From Anaerolineae bacterium (GTDB taxonomy: Bacteria > Chloroflexota > Anaerolineae > Promineifilales > Promineifilaceae), in contig JANQGC010000320.1 of NCBI GenBank assembly GCA_028277515.1, positions 1 through 22,025 of the forward strand: DNA of 22,025 nt, given 5' to 3'. Positions 15,630 to 22,025 of this stretch are shown one piece after another; positions within the stretch are counted from its first letter, which is position 1; every line of letters starts with the position of its first letter. The notes below the pieces were generated by a model. It saw only the letters and a program-made list of their open reading frames with translations, was not told where the DNA came from and did not search any database. The position numbers and the translations under genes are program-made.

Positions 15630-16277
15630 ATGCGTGACCGAAGCGCCCCGTTATCATCGACCCTAAGGCCCGATCTTGAAGCTATCTCAGAACTTGTTCC
15701 TCGAAACTGTAAAGTGCTAGATTTGGGTTGCGGATCAGGGGAACTCCTGGCTCATTTAATTCAAGTTAAAAATGTGATGGGCAGGGGGATCGAAATCAGC
15801 GAGGAAGGCGTGTTAGCCTGTGTACGTAGGGGGTTGAGCGTTCGTCAAGGAAACCTGGAAGAGGGATTAGCCGATTATCCCGATCAAAGCTTTGACAGGG
15901 TGATTTTAAGCCAAACCTTACGCTATCTCGATGATCCGGGCATGATCCTGGAAGAAATGCTGCGGGTTGGGCAGCAGGCAATCGTCAGTTTTCCCAACTG
16001 GGGTTTCTGGCGCTCGCGCCTTCAGTTCCTTTTTCGCGGCCGAATTCCACAAGCCCCCGACCAACCACAAAGCTGGCATCAAGCCCCGCGCTGGCAGGCA
16101 TCCACTGTCACAGATTTTATTGATTTTTGCCAGGAAAGAGGATTTACCATCCGCAACCAGGTTTATTTATCGGGACGGCGAAGAAAGCATTATTTCAACA
16201 ACCTGTTAGCCCAAACGGCCGTTTTCGTCCTTGAAGAACAAAACGGCGTCCATACAAATCCCGAATCGAGTTTGTAG
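15630..16277 (+). CDS. metW: Methionine biosynthesis protein MetW
   Basis: A class I SAM-dependent methyltransferase-fold protein that is found next to metX and supports homoserine acetylation. The SAM-binding motif is VLDLGCGSGELL, followed by GIEISEEGVLACVRRG, the QGNLEEGL acidic loop, SFDRVILSQTLRYLDDP and the MetW-typical VSFPNWGFWRSRLQFLFRGR and PRWQAST, then IDFCQERGF and GRRRKHYFNNLLAQTAVFVL. The ATG lies 6 nt after the metX stop with only a weak site, so coupling with metX is likely. The stop codon falls inside the palindromic repeat at 16274-16316, and the final residues (about NGVHTNPESSL) extend past the usual MetW end, so the C-terminus was probably reshaped by the repeat. Confidence 0.93.
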   Translation: MRDRSAPLSSTLRPDLEAISELVPRNCKVLDLGCGSGELLAHLIQVKNVMGRGIEISEEGVLACVRRGLSVRQGNLEEGLADYPDQSFDRVILSQTLRYLDDPGMILEEMLRVGQQAIVSFPNWGFWRSRLQFLFRGRIPQAPDQPQSWHQAPRWQASTVTDFIDFCQERGFTIRNQVYLSGRRRKHYFNNLLAQTAVFVLEEQNGVHTNPESSL

Positions 16278-16316
16278 TCACGACTTTAGCCGTGAAACCG
16301 CTGAAGCGGTTACTAC
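16274..16316. repeat. Cruciform-type dispersed repeat overlapping the metW stop codon
   Basis: GTAGT and ACTAC close the element, and two hairpins sit inside: CACG-actttagc-CGTG and AACCGC-TGAA-GCGGTT, giving a three-way-junction shape. From memory, similar 'GTAGT...ACTAC' elements with inner 'GACTTTAG' or 'CTGAAG' loops are scattered in Chloroflexota and some other phyla. It separates the convergent metW and nnr genes and may act as a bidirectional end-of-transcript structure. Confidence 0.6.
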
Positions 16317-16343
16317 CAACCGACTGGCAGGAGATTGGTTAAT

Positions 16344-17999
16344 CTACTCTGTTATTTCTTGACCTAATAACCGTTGCCGTACTTTAGGGATCCAGGCAGC
16401 CAACTCGCCGGAAAGCATCCCGGCATCTCCAAATTGAGAATAAGCCAGTTCTGCAGCAGCGCCATGCATGTAAGCGCCTAATACGGCCGCTTCATACGGC
16501 CGCAACCCCTGGGCCAGCAATCCGGTAATAATCCCGGCCAACACATCACCACTGCCACCGACAGCCAACAACGGATTGGCGAAGGGAATCAAGGTACAGC
16601 GGCCGTCCAGAGCAGCCACCACCGTATATGCCCCTTTCAGCACAAGGATGTGGTTCCAGCTTTTAGCGCTTGATCGGGCAATTTCAACCCGGTCAGCATC
16701 ACGAATTTCGGCCAGTTCAACCCCCATCAGGCGGGCCATCTCGCCAGGGTGGGGTGTTAAAATGGTGTGTACGGGTAATTTGTCCGGCCACTCTGCCCAC
16801 CCGGCAATGATGTTTAAACCATCGGCATCAATAACCAATGGAATCCCCGCAGGATCTGAATTAGCCAGATGAAGCATCTGCGCCATCAATTCATGCATAA
16901 ACTGCCGGGCAGAGTCTAGCCCTGGCCCCACCAGGACGCTATTTAACGAACCGGCCATCTCCATAATCTTTTGCACCGCGGCTTCAGACAATACATTTTC
17001 CTCATCGACCGGCGGGTAAGTAGCTTCCGGCATCTGGCCGGCGATGGTCGGCCGAATAGCCTTGGGAACGGCCAGGGCAACCAATCCGGCCCCGGCGCGA
17101 TAAGCGCCTTGAGCAGCCAGGAAAGGCGCACCCCAATAATGATGCGACCCGGCGGCGATGAGCGCTGTACCAAAGGTCCCCTTATGCCCATCAAGGTTTC
17201 GTTTTGGCAGAAGATGAGCAGCCATTTCTGCTGTCGCCAGTTCCAACGAAACCCCGGCAACCGGCGGGAGATTGGTTGAAATATCAATGTCGGCAACCAC
17301 CAGCTCGCCGCAAGCCGATGCTCCGGGGAACATAAAATGGCCTCGTTTTGGCCCGGCAAAGGTGACCGTCAGATCAGCCCCAACAACCAGCGGATCAAGT
17401 GCTCCATTGTCACAATTTAAGCCGCTTGGACAATCTACGGCCGTGATAAATGGCCGGCTGGCTTTGATGACTTCCCGTTCAAAATCGGCAATGCTGGTTA
17501 AGCGGTCAAATTCCCAATCATGATCGGCGCAGTCTTCTAAACTATCATGAACCGCTCCCATCAACCCGGCCAGATCGCCTCCTATTGGACGGGTGACACC
17601 CGTTCCCAGCAACGCATCAATGAGCGCATCGCAGTTTTCAGTCAAAAGCCGCAGTTGCTGGTAATCCTCATCCTCATCCGCTTGCAGAACAAACAAATTC
17701 ATCTGCTTAACCAATGCATAATTCCTGTCCAGATTGATATCGCGCGGCTTATAAAGATAAAAAAAGACATCTGCGCCGGCCAGGGCCAGGTATCTCCCGG
17801 CTACAAGACCATCGCCTCCGTTATTGCCCGGTCCAACCAGGATTAATATTTGCGCACTCTCAGCATCAAATCGCTCGATAATTGCCTCAGCCACACACCT
17901 GCCGGCGGTTTCCATCATTTGATCGTAGCTGACGCCTGAGGCATCGGCCGCTTTTTCCGCGGCGACCATTTCTTCTACCGTAAATATCTTTATCGTCAT
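16344..17999 (-). CDS. nnr: Bifunctional NAD(P)HX epimerase / ADP-dependent NAD(P)HX dehydratase
   Basis: Repairs hydrated NADH and NADPH. The N-terminal half (about residues 1-235) is the YjeF_N epimerase, with LVGPGNNGGDGLVAGRYLA, an Asp-rich DALLGTGVTRPI loop and AVDCPSGLNCDNG. The C-terminal half is the ribokinase-like dehydratase, with RNLDGHKGTFGTALIAAGS, GAGLVALAVP, LVGPGLD, LTPHPGEMARLMG, LVLKGAYTVV and GGSGDVLAGIITGLLAQG. The 551-residue length is that of the usual fusion (E. coli YjeF/Nnr about 515), with a small acidic insert around residues 150-175. The ATG at 17999 has only a weak GAG upstream. It lies 14 bp after the tRNA-type terminator at 18013-18058; no clear promoter was seen, so transcription may partly come from readthrough. 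Confidence 0.93.
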   Translation of the reverse strand: MTIKIFTVEEMVAAEKAADASGVSYDQMMETAGRCVAEAIIERFDAESAQILILVGPGNNGGDGLVAGRYLALAGADVFFYLYKPRDINLDRNYALVKQMNLFVLQADEDEDYQQLRLLTENCDALIDALLGTGVTRPIGGDLAGLMGAVHDSLEDCADHDWEFDRLTSIADFEREVIKASRPFITAVDCPSGLNCDNGALDPLVVGADLTVTFAGPKRGHFMFPGASACGELVVADIDISTNLPPVAGVSLELATAEMAAHLLPKRNLDGHKGTFGTALIAAGSHHYWGAPFLAAQGAYRAGAGLVALAVPKAIRPTIAGQMPEATYPPVDEENVLSEAAVQKIMEMAGSLNSVLVGPGLDSARQFMHELMAQMLHLANSDPAGIPLVIDADGLNIIAGWAEWPDKLPVHTILTPHPGEMARLMGVELAEIRDADRVEIARSSAKSWNHILVLKGAYTVVAALDGRCTLIPFANPLLAVGGSGDVLAGIITGLLAQGLRPYEAAVLGAYMHGAAAELAYSQFGDAGMLSGELAAWIPKVRQRLLGQEITE

Positions 18000-18012
18000 T
18001 TTTTATCTCAAC

Positions 18013-18058
18013 AAAAAAGACCCGTTCCCACTTATGCATTCAAAGCAGCAACAGGTCT
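18013..18058 (-). terminator. Terminator of the former tRNA-Arg gene
   Basis: On the minus strand AGACCTGTT pairs with AACGGGTCT (9 bp with one T-G wobble) around a 23-nt loop, followed by T6. It begins 14 bp past the tRNA 3' end and probably ended the intact tRNA transcript before the island inserted. Confidence 0.65.
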
Positions 18059-18071
18059 GACTATTTCATAG

Positions 18072-18118
18072 TACCCCAGGAAGGAGTCGAACCCTCAACC
18101 TACGGATTAGAAGTCCGA
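18072..18118 (-). tRNA. 3' half of tRNA-Arg(TCT), attachment site of the integrated element
   Basis: On the minus strand the sequence runs from half of the anticodon stem (CGGA), through the loop CTTCTAA with anticodon TCT, TCCG, a variable region, the T-arm GAGGG-TTCGACT-CCTTC, to the acceptor strand CTGGGGT and discriminator A. No CCA is encoded. Upstream, where the D-arm and 5' acceptor strand (expected ACCCCAG) should be, there is unrelated AT-rich DNA, and the fifth anticodon-stem pair is already mismatched (T-T). This is therefore a partial tRNA left as the att core by site-specific integration, with the crossover near the anticodon arm. The functional tRNA should lie at the other end of the element. 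Confidence 0.82.
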
Positions 18119-18143
18119 GAGAAAAGAGTAAAATATGCCCATT

Positions 18144-18210
18144 ATTTCCATTTCCTAGAGGTAGATCTACCTCTAGAAATCTCCTAATTTCCGATATTTC
18201 CATGATTTCC
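18144..18210. repeat. Five ATTTCC repeats beside the att site
   Basis: ATTTCC begins at 18144, 18150, 18187, 18196 and 18205. The last three are spaced exactly 9 bp apart. Such short direct repeats next to att and an integrase gene suit arm-type binding sites for the recombinase N-terminal domain, but this is inference. Confidence 0.5.
18155..18176. repeat. 22-bp perfect palindrome (CTAGAGGTAGA / TCTACCTCTAG)
   Basis: A continuous 22-bp palindrome lies between the ATTTCC repeats, 37 bp from the tRNA remnant. It has no loop, so it is a better dimer-binding site than a terminator. It could be an excisionase or repressor operator controlling integration. Confidence 0.7.
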
Positions 18211-18215
18211 ATTCT

Positions 18216-18246
18216 ATAAGCAAATAATAAGCAAATATTTGCTTAT
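18216..18246. repeat. ATAAGCAAAT direct repeat plus 20-bp palindrome over the integrase stop codon
   Basis: ATAAGCAAAT occurs at 18216 and 18227, and its inverse ATTTGCTTAT follows at 18237-18246, making 18227-18246 a perfect palindrome. The integrase TAA (18243-18245) lies inside it. It may be a further regulator-binding site at the island end. Confidence 0.6.
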
Positions 18247-19337
18247 CCTAGAATTGCTTCAAACTGATCGGCCGCTTCCGTTTGCAGTGAGGGAATGACG
18301 TGCGAGTAAGTGTCTAACGTCAGTGATATCTGGGAATGACCAAGACGCTCTTGAACCACTTTCGGATGAACACCAGCTGCTAGCAGGAGCGTGGCATGTG
18401 TATGGCGTAAATCATGGAATCGAATTTCCGGAAGACCAGTTTCTTTCACAACCGACTTGAAGTGTCGCAGGATATTTCTGGGAGATATTGGATTTCCTGT
18501 TGATGTAGTAAAAACAAGCCCAGAGTCGACGCCTATCAATTCAAAATACGTGTGCAATTTGTCGAGGGCAGTTGGTGGTAATGTGATCGGCCGTCGAGCT
18601 TTTTCGCTCTTCGGTTCGCTGATAGCGAGACCTTGTCCAGGGATTACGCTAATCTGATGTCTTACATTAATGACACCTTTCTCAAGATTCATGTCCTCGC
18701 GATGAAGACCTAGTATCTCACCTTGTCGCATACCAGTGTAAACAGCCAAGGTGTAAATAGGATACCAACGGTGATCGGAAACAGCTTCAAGGAATCGATT
18801 CACTTCGTCGGCCGACCAGGTAGTGAATTCTTTTCTTTTCGGTTTTGGCTTTTCAACAAGGTCGGTAACGTTGCGAACGACTAATCCCCACTTCAAAGCC
18901 TGATCCAAAGCCTTATGCAATACTGCATGTATGTACTGGACTGTCCTTTTGGAAAGCCCCTCGTTTAGCTTCTTTGTATAAAATGATTGAACTTGATCGG
19001 GTCTGAGAGAATTGAGTTTTATGTTCCCAAGTTCTGGCTTGATATGATTTCTGACTAATGAGTAGTGTCGTTCATAGCTTCTCGGTCGAAGTGAGTTTTT
19101 GGCTACATCTTGCATATACCGGTCTAAGAATTTCCCAAGTCGAAGTTTGTCATCACCTACGTAAATTCCTTCACGAAGCCTGTTCAATTGCTCAATTTTC
19201 CAACTTACAGCTTCGCGCTGTTTTTTGAAGGATTTACTTTTACGTTTACCATTCGGCAGCGGAACTTGGGCGATCCAACGATTATTTTGATCGTTAAAGT
19301 ATACAGTGCCTTCGCCTTTCGGCCGTCGCTTCGCCAT
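18243..19337 (-). CDS. Tyrosine recombinase (phage/island integrase)
   Basis: Inserts and excises the element at the tRNA-Arg att site. The 364-residue protein has an N-terminal arm-type DNA-binding domain (GTVYFNDQNNRWIAQVPL, about 1-60), a SAM-like core-binding domain (about 64-155, with SKRTVQYIHAVLHKAL) and the catalytic domain. Catalytic residues are Arg204 (YTGMRQGE), a candidate Lys243 or Lys246, His308 and Arg311 (FHDLRHTHA), His334 (LGHSQ) and Tyr344 (DTYSHV): a complete set, so it may be active. AGGAG lies 7 nt before the ATG. Its 3' end faces the tRNA remnant 125 bp away, the usual arrangement for tRNA-integrating elements. The gene contains four CGGCCG sites, like the host DNA and unlike the rest of the island. 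Confidence 0.95.
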   Translation of the reverse strand: MAKRRPKGEGTVYFNDQNNRWIAQVPLPNGKRKSKSFKKQREAVSWKIEQLNRLREGIYVGDDKLRLGKFLDRYMQDVAKNSLRPRSYERHYSLVRNHIKPELGNIKLNSLRPDQVQSFYTKKLNEGLSKRTVQYIHAVLHKALDQALKWGLVVRNVTDLVEKPKPKRKEFTTWSADEVNRFLEAVSDHRWYPIYTLAVYTGMRQGEILGLHREDMNLEKGVINVRHQISVIPGQGLAISEPKSEKARRPITLPPTALDKLHTYFELIGVDSGLVFTTSTGNPISPRNILRHFKSVVKETGLPEIRFHDLRHTHATLLLAAGVHPKVVQERLGHSQISLTLDTYSHVIPSLQTEAADQFEAILG

Positions 19338-19429
19338 TTATTACTCCTAGTAATACCTATTCAAACATTATATTTAACCGACATTGAACACTCCATTTAG
19401 GCTAATATAACCTCTGCATATTTTTTTAA

Positions 19430-19570
19430 TTTCCGTTTGGAAAGCCGATTGATGACATTAACTGGCAAAAAATGGCCGATTATGCATTAGAAACACATTT
19501 TGAATTAATGGGAAACAGTCTTGGATTCTCAAGTCAGAATTTCAAAAAGGAAAACATACAAATAGTATAA
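19430..19570 (+). pseudogene. C-terminal coding remnant
   Basis: After a TAA at 19427 the frame is open for 46 codons to a TAA at 19568. It reads like real protein, for example KPIDDINWQKMADYALETHF and ELMGNSLGFSSQNF. There is no start codon with a ribosome binding site, so it looks like the end of a gene whose upstream part was lost. The family is not recognised. Confidence 0.3.
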
Positions 19571-19698
19571 CGTAAAAATGATACTAAATTCCTTTTTTAC
19601 GAAAAAGACCTCTCTATTGTTAAGCATCTTTCACATAACCATAATGACTGATCTTCATGATTTTTGCAAAATTTCTTTTACCTATAAATTCCAATGCT

Positions 19699-19980
19699 TT
19701 ACCATATAGGTTCAGCTAACTGATAGCCCAATTTTTGTAAAGTACTTATGGTACGAATATATCAAAAAATTATAAGCGAAGGTTAAGATGAGCAAAGATC
19801 TATTTAAGAAGCCAAATTTTGAATGTATTCGAGCCTTTCTACTCAAAAGTATAAATCAAACCTATACGTTCAGTTCATACTCCAATACACCACCAATTTG
19901 TATTCATCGAATATCACAATTTTAATATGCGTAAATCGGAGGAGGGTTGAATTTCAACTTGATTGCAAGTCTTTCAATCA
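19699..19980 (-). pseudogene. Frameshifted coding remnants on the minus strand
   Basis: Successive short frames translate into plausible protein pieces in different phases: LIERLAIKLKFNPPPIYAY, then KIVIFDEYKLVVYWSMN, then VERLEYIQNLAS, and finally RTISTLQKLGYQLAEPIW ending at 19699. Each is closed by a stop and the next continues in another frame, as expected of a gene decaying by small insertions and deletions. This is a reading by eye and could be chance in AT-rich DNA. No family is assigned. Confidence 0.25.
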
Positions 19981-20066
19981 AAAAAACAATTTATTTTTAT
20001 CCTACTAGCAACTTGCCTCATCACGGATGTTTGGACGGGCTAGTACACCTGTAAAGTTTCCTTGAG

Positions 20067-21239
20067 CTATTCATAAATTGCTATTAAATTATACTTATTT
20101 GAATTAGTTTCGCCGGTAGAATTGAAAACCCAGACAAAATAGAGACCATTTGGAATATCAATAGTAATTGACTCTTCGCGATTTCCAAGACGTCCCGAAT
20201 CCTTAATGATTTCGAGGTTACCATCAAGTAGTATTAAGTCATAATCTTGACCACTTGGGATATCTGACAAGTGTATGTCGATGATTCCATGATTGTTTTT
20301 ATAGAAGTAGAAATAATCATTGATATCGCCATTGAAAGAAAAATTTCCTCGATAGTTAATTCCTGAAACAATTGGTCCGTTTGCTTGATCCCATTTGTTG
20401 TTTGGTTCTTCTTCATTTGGTCCTAAAAATTTGGGTGTCGGGAAAAAGTTTAAAATTGGCAAATAAACATTGAATACCCTATTAATACTAATCTCCACAT
20501 TATCAAGCAGAGCACCAAGTTTATTATCAGGATTGGGTTGGTTATCACTCCTGAAAATAAAGGCTATCCGGACTTGCTCCTCTCCAACATAATCCAGCAA
20601 GCTTTGTTGAAAACTTTCCCATTTCCCTGTTCCGCCATCGATTATTTGAACCCCGGTATAAGTGCTACCATCAGTTGAAATAGCCATTGCAAATGTGTTA
20701 CCAGGTTTATTTGGATCGCCAGGGACACTTGACACTGCGTCAAGGAACAAGTCAAAAGTGACAACACCATCGCCAGCATTGCTCATATCAATAGGGCCAA
20801 CAACTAACCATGAATTCACATCATTTGCATAACCATCAGTTTGAGGATCCAATTCAGGTGTACCTGTTCCTACTCCCCATACAACCATCTTAGAGGATGT
20901 ATCCAGAGAGTTGGCAATAGATTCCTCACCCCAAGAATATGGGCCGTTATTTAAACTAATATTTAACCAAGGTGGGCTGTTAACTCCCTCTTCAAAATCC
21001 TCCTCAAATACTGTTGCCCAACCCGTTATTGGGCCTGTATGAATTGATGCTCGTGAGAAAATTAGATTTTTGTCAACAACAGCAGAAAACAGTTCTCCTT
21101 CAAGGTCCAGAAGGACTGGTGGTATTGTTTCAGCACTGACTGAAGGCTATTGTAATTCAGATGCTATGATAGTTAAAACTAAAACAATTACTAAGGTTGA
21201 AATGAATAACCAATTCCCACCTTTCATTAGATTATTCAT
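20067..21239 (-). pseudogene. Secreted protein with jelly-roll-like and PPC domains, broken by an amber codon in the signal peptide
   Basis: The ATG at 21239 has an excellent GGAGGAAGGAG site and opens a signal peptide (NWLFISTLVIVLVLTIIAS), but codon 31 is TAG (21147-21149). The same frame then stays open for 360 codons to 20067, with no ATG, GTG or TTG start until 20888. The sequence after the TAG contains a plausible cleavage site (SVSA-ET), an FEEDFEEG...PPWLNIS opening of a choice-of-anchor/MAM-like beta domain running to about LGALLDNVEISI, a VYLPIL linker, and a bacterial pre-peptidase C-terminal (PPC) domain (EEEPNNKWDQANGPI, DYFYFY, DYDLILLDG). A CAG-to-TAG change would explain the break. 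The native protein was probably secreted; its role is unknown. Alternatives are amber readthrough or a base error. Confidence 0.75.
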
Positions 21240-21399
21240 CTCCTTCCTCCATAATTCCATAAATTGCTTGAAATTTTTCCCAAATTAATTGATTTATATT
21301 TTGCTCTGATTGCAAAAAACACGTTACATCTATGACCTGACCAGGATTTAGTGGACAGGGAGTTAAGCAATGTGGATACTACAAAACAGAGGTGTATCC

Positions 21400-21696
21400 A
21401 TGGGACAAAAGCGTAGCACGTATAGCAAAGAATTCAAGCTGGAAGCGGTCCGGCTCTCTATGAGAGAAGGAACCACTGCCACGGAGGTTACCGAGAACTT
21501 AGGCATCCATCCGGCGCTCATCTCACGCTGGCGCAAGCAGTACTTCCGCGACCAGGAGGAGTCCTTTCCCGGTCGAGGCAACTTGAAAGAAAGTGATAAG
21601 GAGCTGCAGCGTCTGCGCCGTGAAGTGGTGCAACTGCGTGAAGAGCGGGAAATCTTAAAAAAAGCGTTGGTGTTCTTCAGCAAGGAAAGCAAGTGA
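21400..21696 (+). CDS. IS3-family transposase OrfA
   Basis: A 98-residue DNA-binding subunit: helix-turn-helix of the HTH_8/InsE type (STYSKEFKLEAVRLSMREG, LGIHPALISRWRKQY) followed by a leucine-zipper coiled coil (DKELQRLRREVVQLREEREI) that mediates multimerisation. The ATG at 21400 has GAGGT 7 nt upstream and matches the usual OrfA start; an earlier in-frame ATG at 21370 adds ten unusual residues. It ends KKALVFFSKESK, typical of the family, and overlaps orfB by the frameshift window. Confidence 0.93.
   Translation: MGQKRSTYSKEFKLEAVRLSMREGTTATEVTENLGIHPALISRWRKQYFRDQEESFPGRGNLKESDKELQRLRREVVQLREEREILKKALVFFSKESK
21657..21664 (+). promoter_or_regulatory. Programmed -1 frameshift site (A7G)
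   Basis: In the orfA frame the bases read TTA AAA AAA GCG, giving the slippery heptamer A-AAA-AAA followed by G. A -1 slip enters the orfB frame, which is open from 21663 onwards, producing the OrfAB transposase as in other IS3 elements. Confidence 0.75.
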
Positions 21697-22025
21697 GATT
21701 TTGCTTTATCGAGCAATATGGAAAGAAGTCGGGAGCGCGACGGATGTGTCGGCTGCTTCACGTCTCGCCCAGCGGTTATTATGCCTGGCGAAGAAGAGAG
21801 CCGAGCCGCCGTGCGCGAGAAGACAAGGTACTGCTGAAAATGGTCCGTAGCGCTTTTCGAGAAGGACGAGAGCTTTACGGCTATCGTAAGGTTCATGCTC
21901 TGGTGGAGAAGGATTTCCCCTGTAGTAAGCACCGTGTCGCCCGCCTGATGCGCGAAAATGGCTTGCAGCCGAAGAAAAAACGGTCCTTCAAGCTGACGAC
22001 CCAATCGCGTCACAACCGGCTGGTT
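21663..22025 (+). CDS. IS3-family transposase OrfB, 3' end cut by window
   Basis: The -1 frame after the A7 site continues through VRFCFIEQYGKKSGARRMCR, LLHVSPSGYYAWRRRE, SAFREGRELYGYRKVHALV and RVARLMRENGLQPKKKR, the N-terminal HTH_21 region of IS3 OrfB. The DDE catalytic core would follow beyond the window. A GTG at 21693, overlapping the orfA stop, is a possible independent start, but frameshifting at 21657-21663 is the usual route. Confidence 0.9.

Larger units (their letters stand above)
19338..20066. other. AT-rich region without an intact gene
   Basis: No complete gene found. Both strands are broken by frequent stops, but several short stretches translate into protein-like sequence (see the two remnants listed at 19430-19570 and 19699-19980), which suggests decayed genes within the island. 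An open frame at 19823-20008 has low-complexity composition and no ribosome binding site. Confidence 0.6.
21333..22025 (+). mobile_element. IS3-family insertion sequence, left part (right end outside window)
   Basis: The probable left inverted repeat starts at 21333 with TGACCTGACC and continues AGGATTTAGTGGACAGG, similar in style to IS3-family ends, which begin with TG. Two overlapping transposase frames follow. The base composition rises sharply compared with the AT-rich DNA to the left, marking the boundary. The right end and the target duplication are not in the window, so the exact end is inferred. Confidence 0.8.

Noticed and set aside
18072..18118. A complete tRNA gene
   Set aside because: No D-arm or 5' acceptor strand complementary to CTGGGGT is present upstream, so only the 3' half exists here.
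18144..18246. CRISPR array or replication iterons
   Set aside because: The repeats are 6-10 bp with no spacers of regular length, and there is no cas or rep gene nearby.
19823..20008. 61-codon ORF on the plus strand
   Set aside because: No ribosome binding site, low-complexity Asn/Tyr/Ser-rich composition from AT-rich DNA, and it overlaps better protein-like fragments on the other strand.

Overview
The window is a bacterial chromosome segment, most likely from an Anaerolineae-like member of the Chloroflexota. This is an inference from style, not a database match. The clues are secreted proteins with a 'YLPI' linker, a LeuRS with an SVGHCRNY-type signature, dispersed intergenic repeats, an S-box-controlled metY-metX-metW operon, and a very frequent CGGCCG palindrome (about 47 by eye, none after position 19325).

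Left part (1-9.7 kb). On the minus strand lie a homocysteine S-methyltransferase cut by the window edge and an LCP-family envelope protein. A 387-bp gap with repeats and a promoter leads into moaA on the plus strand. Facing moaA is a four-gene minus-strand run: lipoprotein, (alpha/alpha)6 glycosidase, EEP-fold hydrolase, polyprenyl-phosphate-type glycosyltransferase. Upstream of that run, behind its own terminator, is the most striking gene (7722-9017). It is a lipoprotein fusing a DsbA-like thioredoxin domain to a cyclophilin. Its CxxC motif reads TGA-Pro-Gly-Cys, and a hairpin with a GGU loop follows the TGA, so it looks like a selenoprotein. Standard gene calling splits it in two. A proline-rich lipoprotein is divergent from it.

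Middle part (9.7-18 kb). leuS (minus) is preceded by a possible structured leader, two intrinsic terminators and a 31-codon leucine-rich small ORF with its own sigma70-type promoter. Back to back with that promoter is another driving a SAM-I riboswitch with its terminator, a 16-bp inverted repeat, then metY, metX and metW. These convert homoserine to homocysteine, and the methyltransferase at the left edge would complete methionine. nnr (NAD(P)HX repair) follows on the minus strand.

Right part (18-22 kb). The 3' half of a tRNA-Arg(TCT) marks an attachment site, next to a tyrosine recombinase with palindromes and ATTTCC repeats between them. Beyond the integrase the DNA is AT-rich and decayed: coding remnants, a secreted PPC-domain protein broken by an amber codon in its signal peptide, and the left end of an IS3-family element cut by the window edge. 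The integrated element therefore probably continues past the right end.
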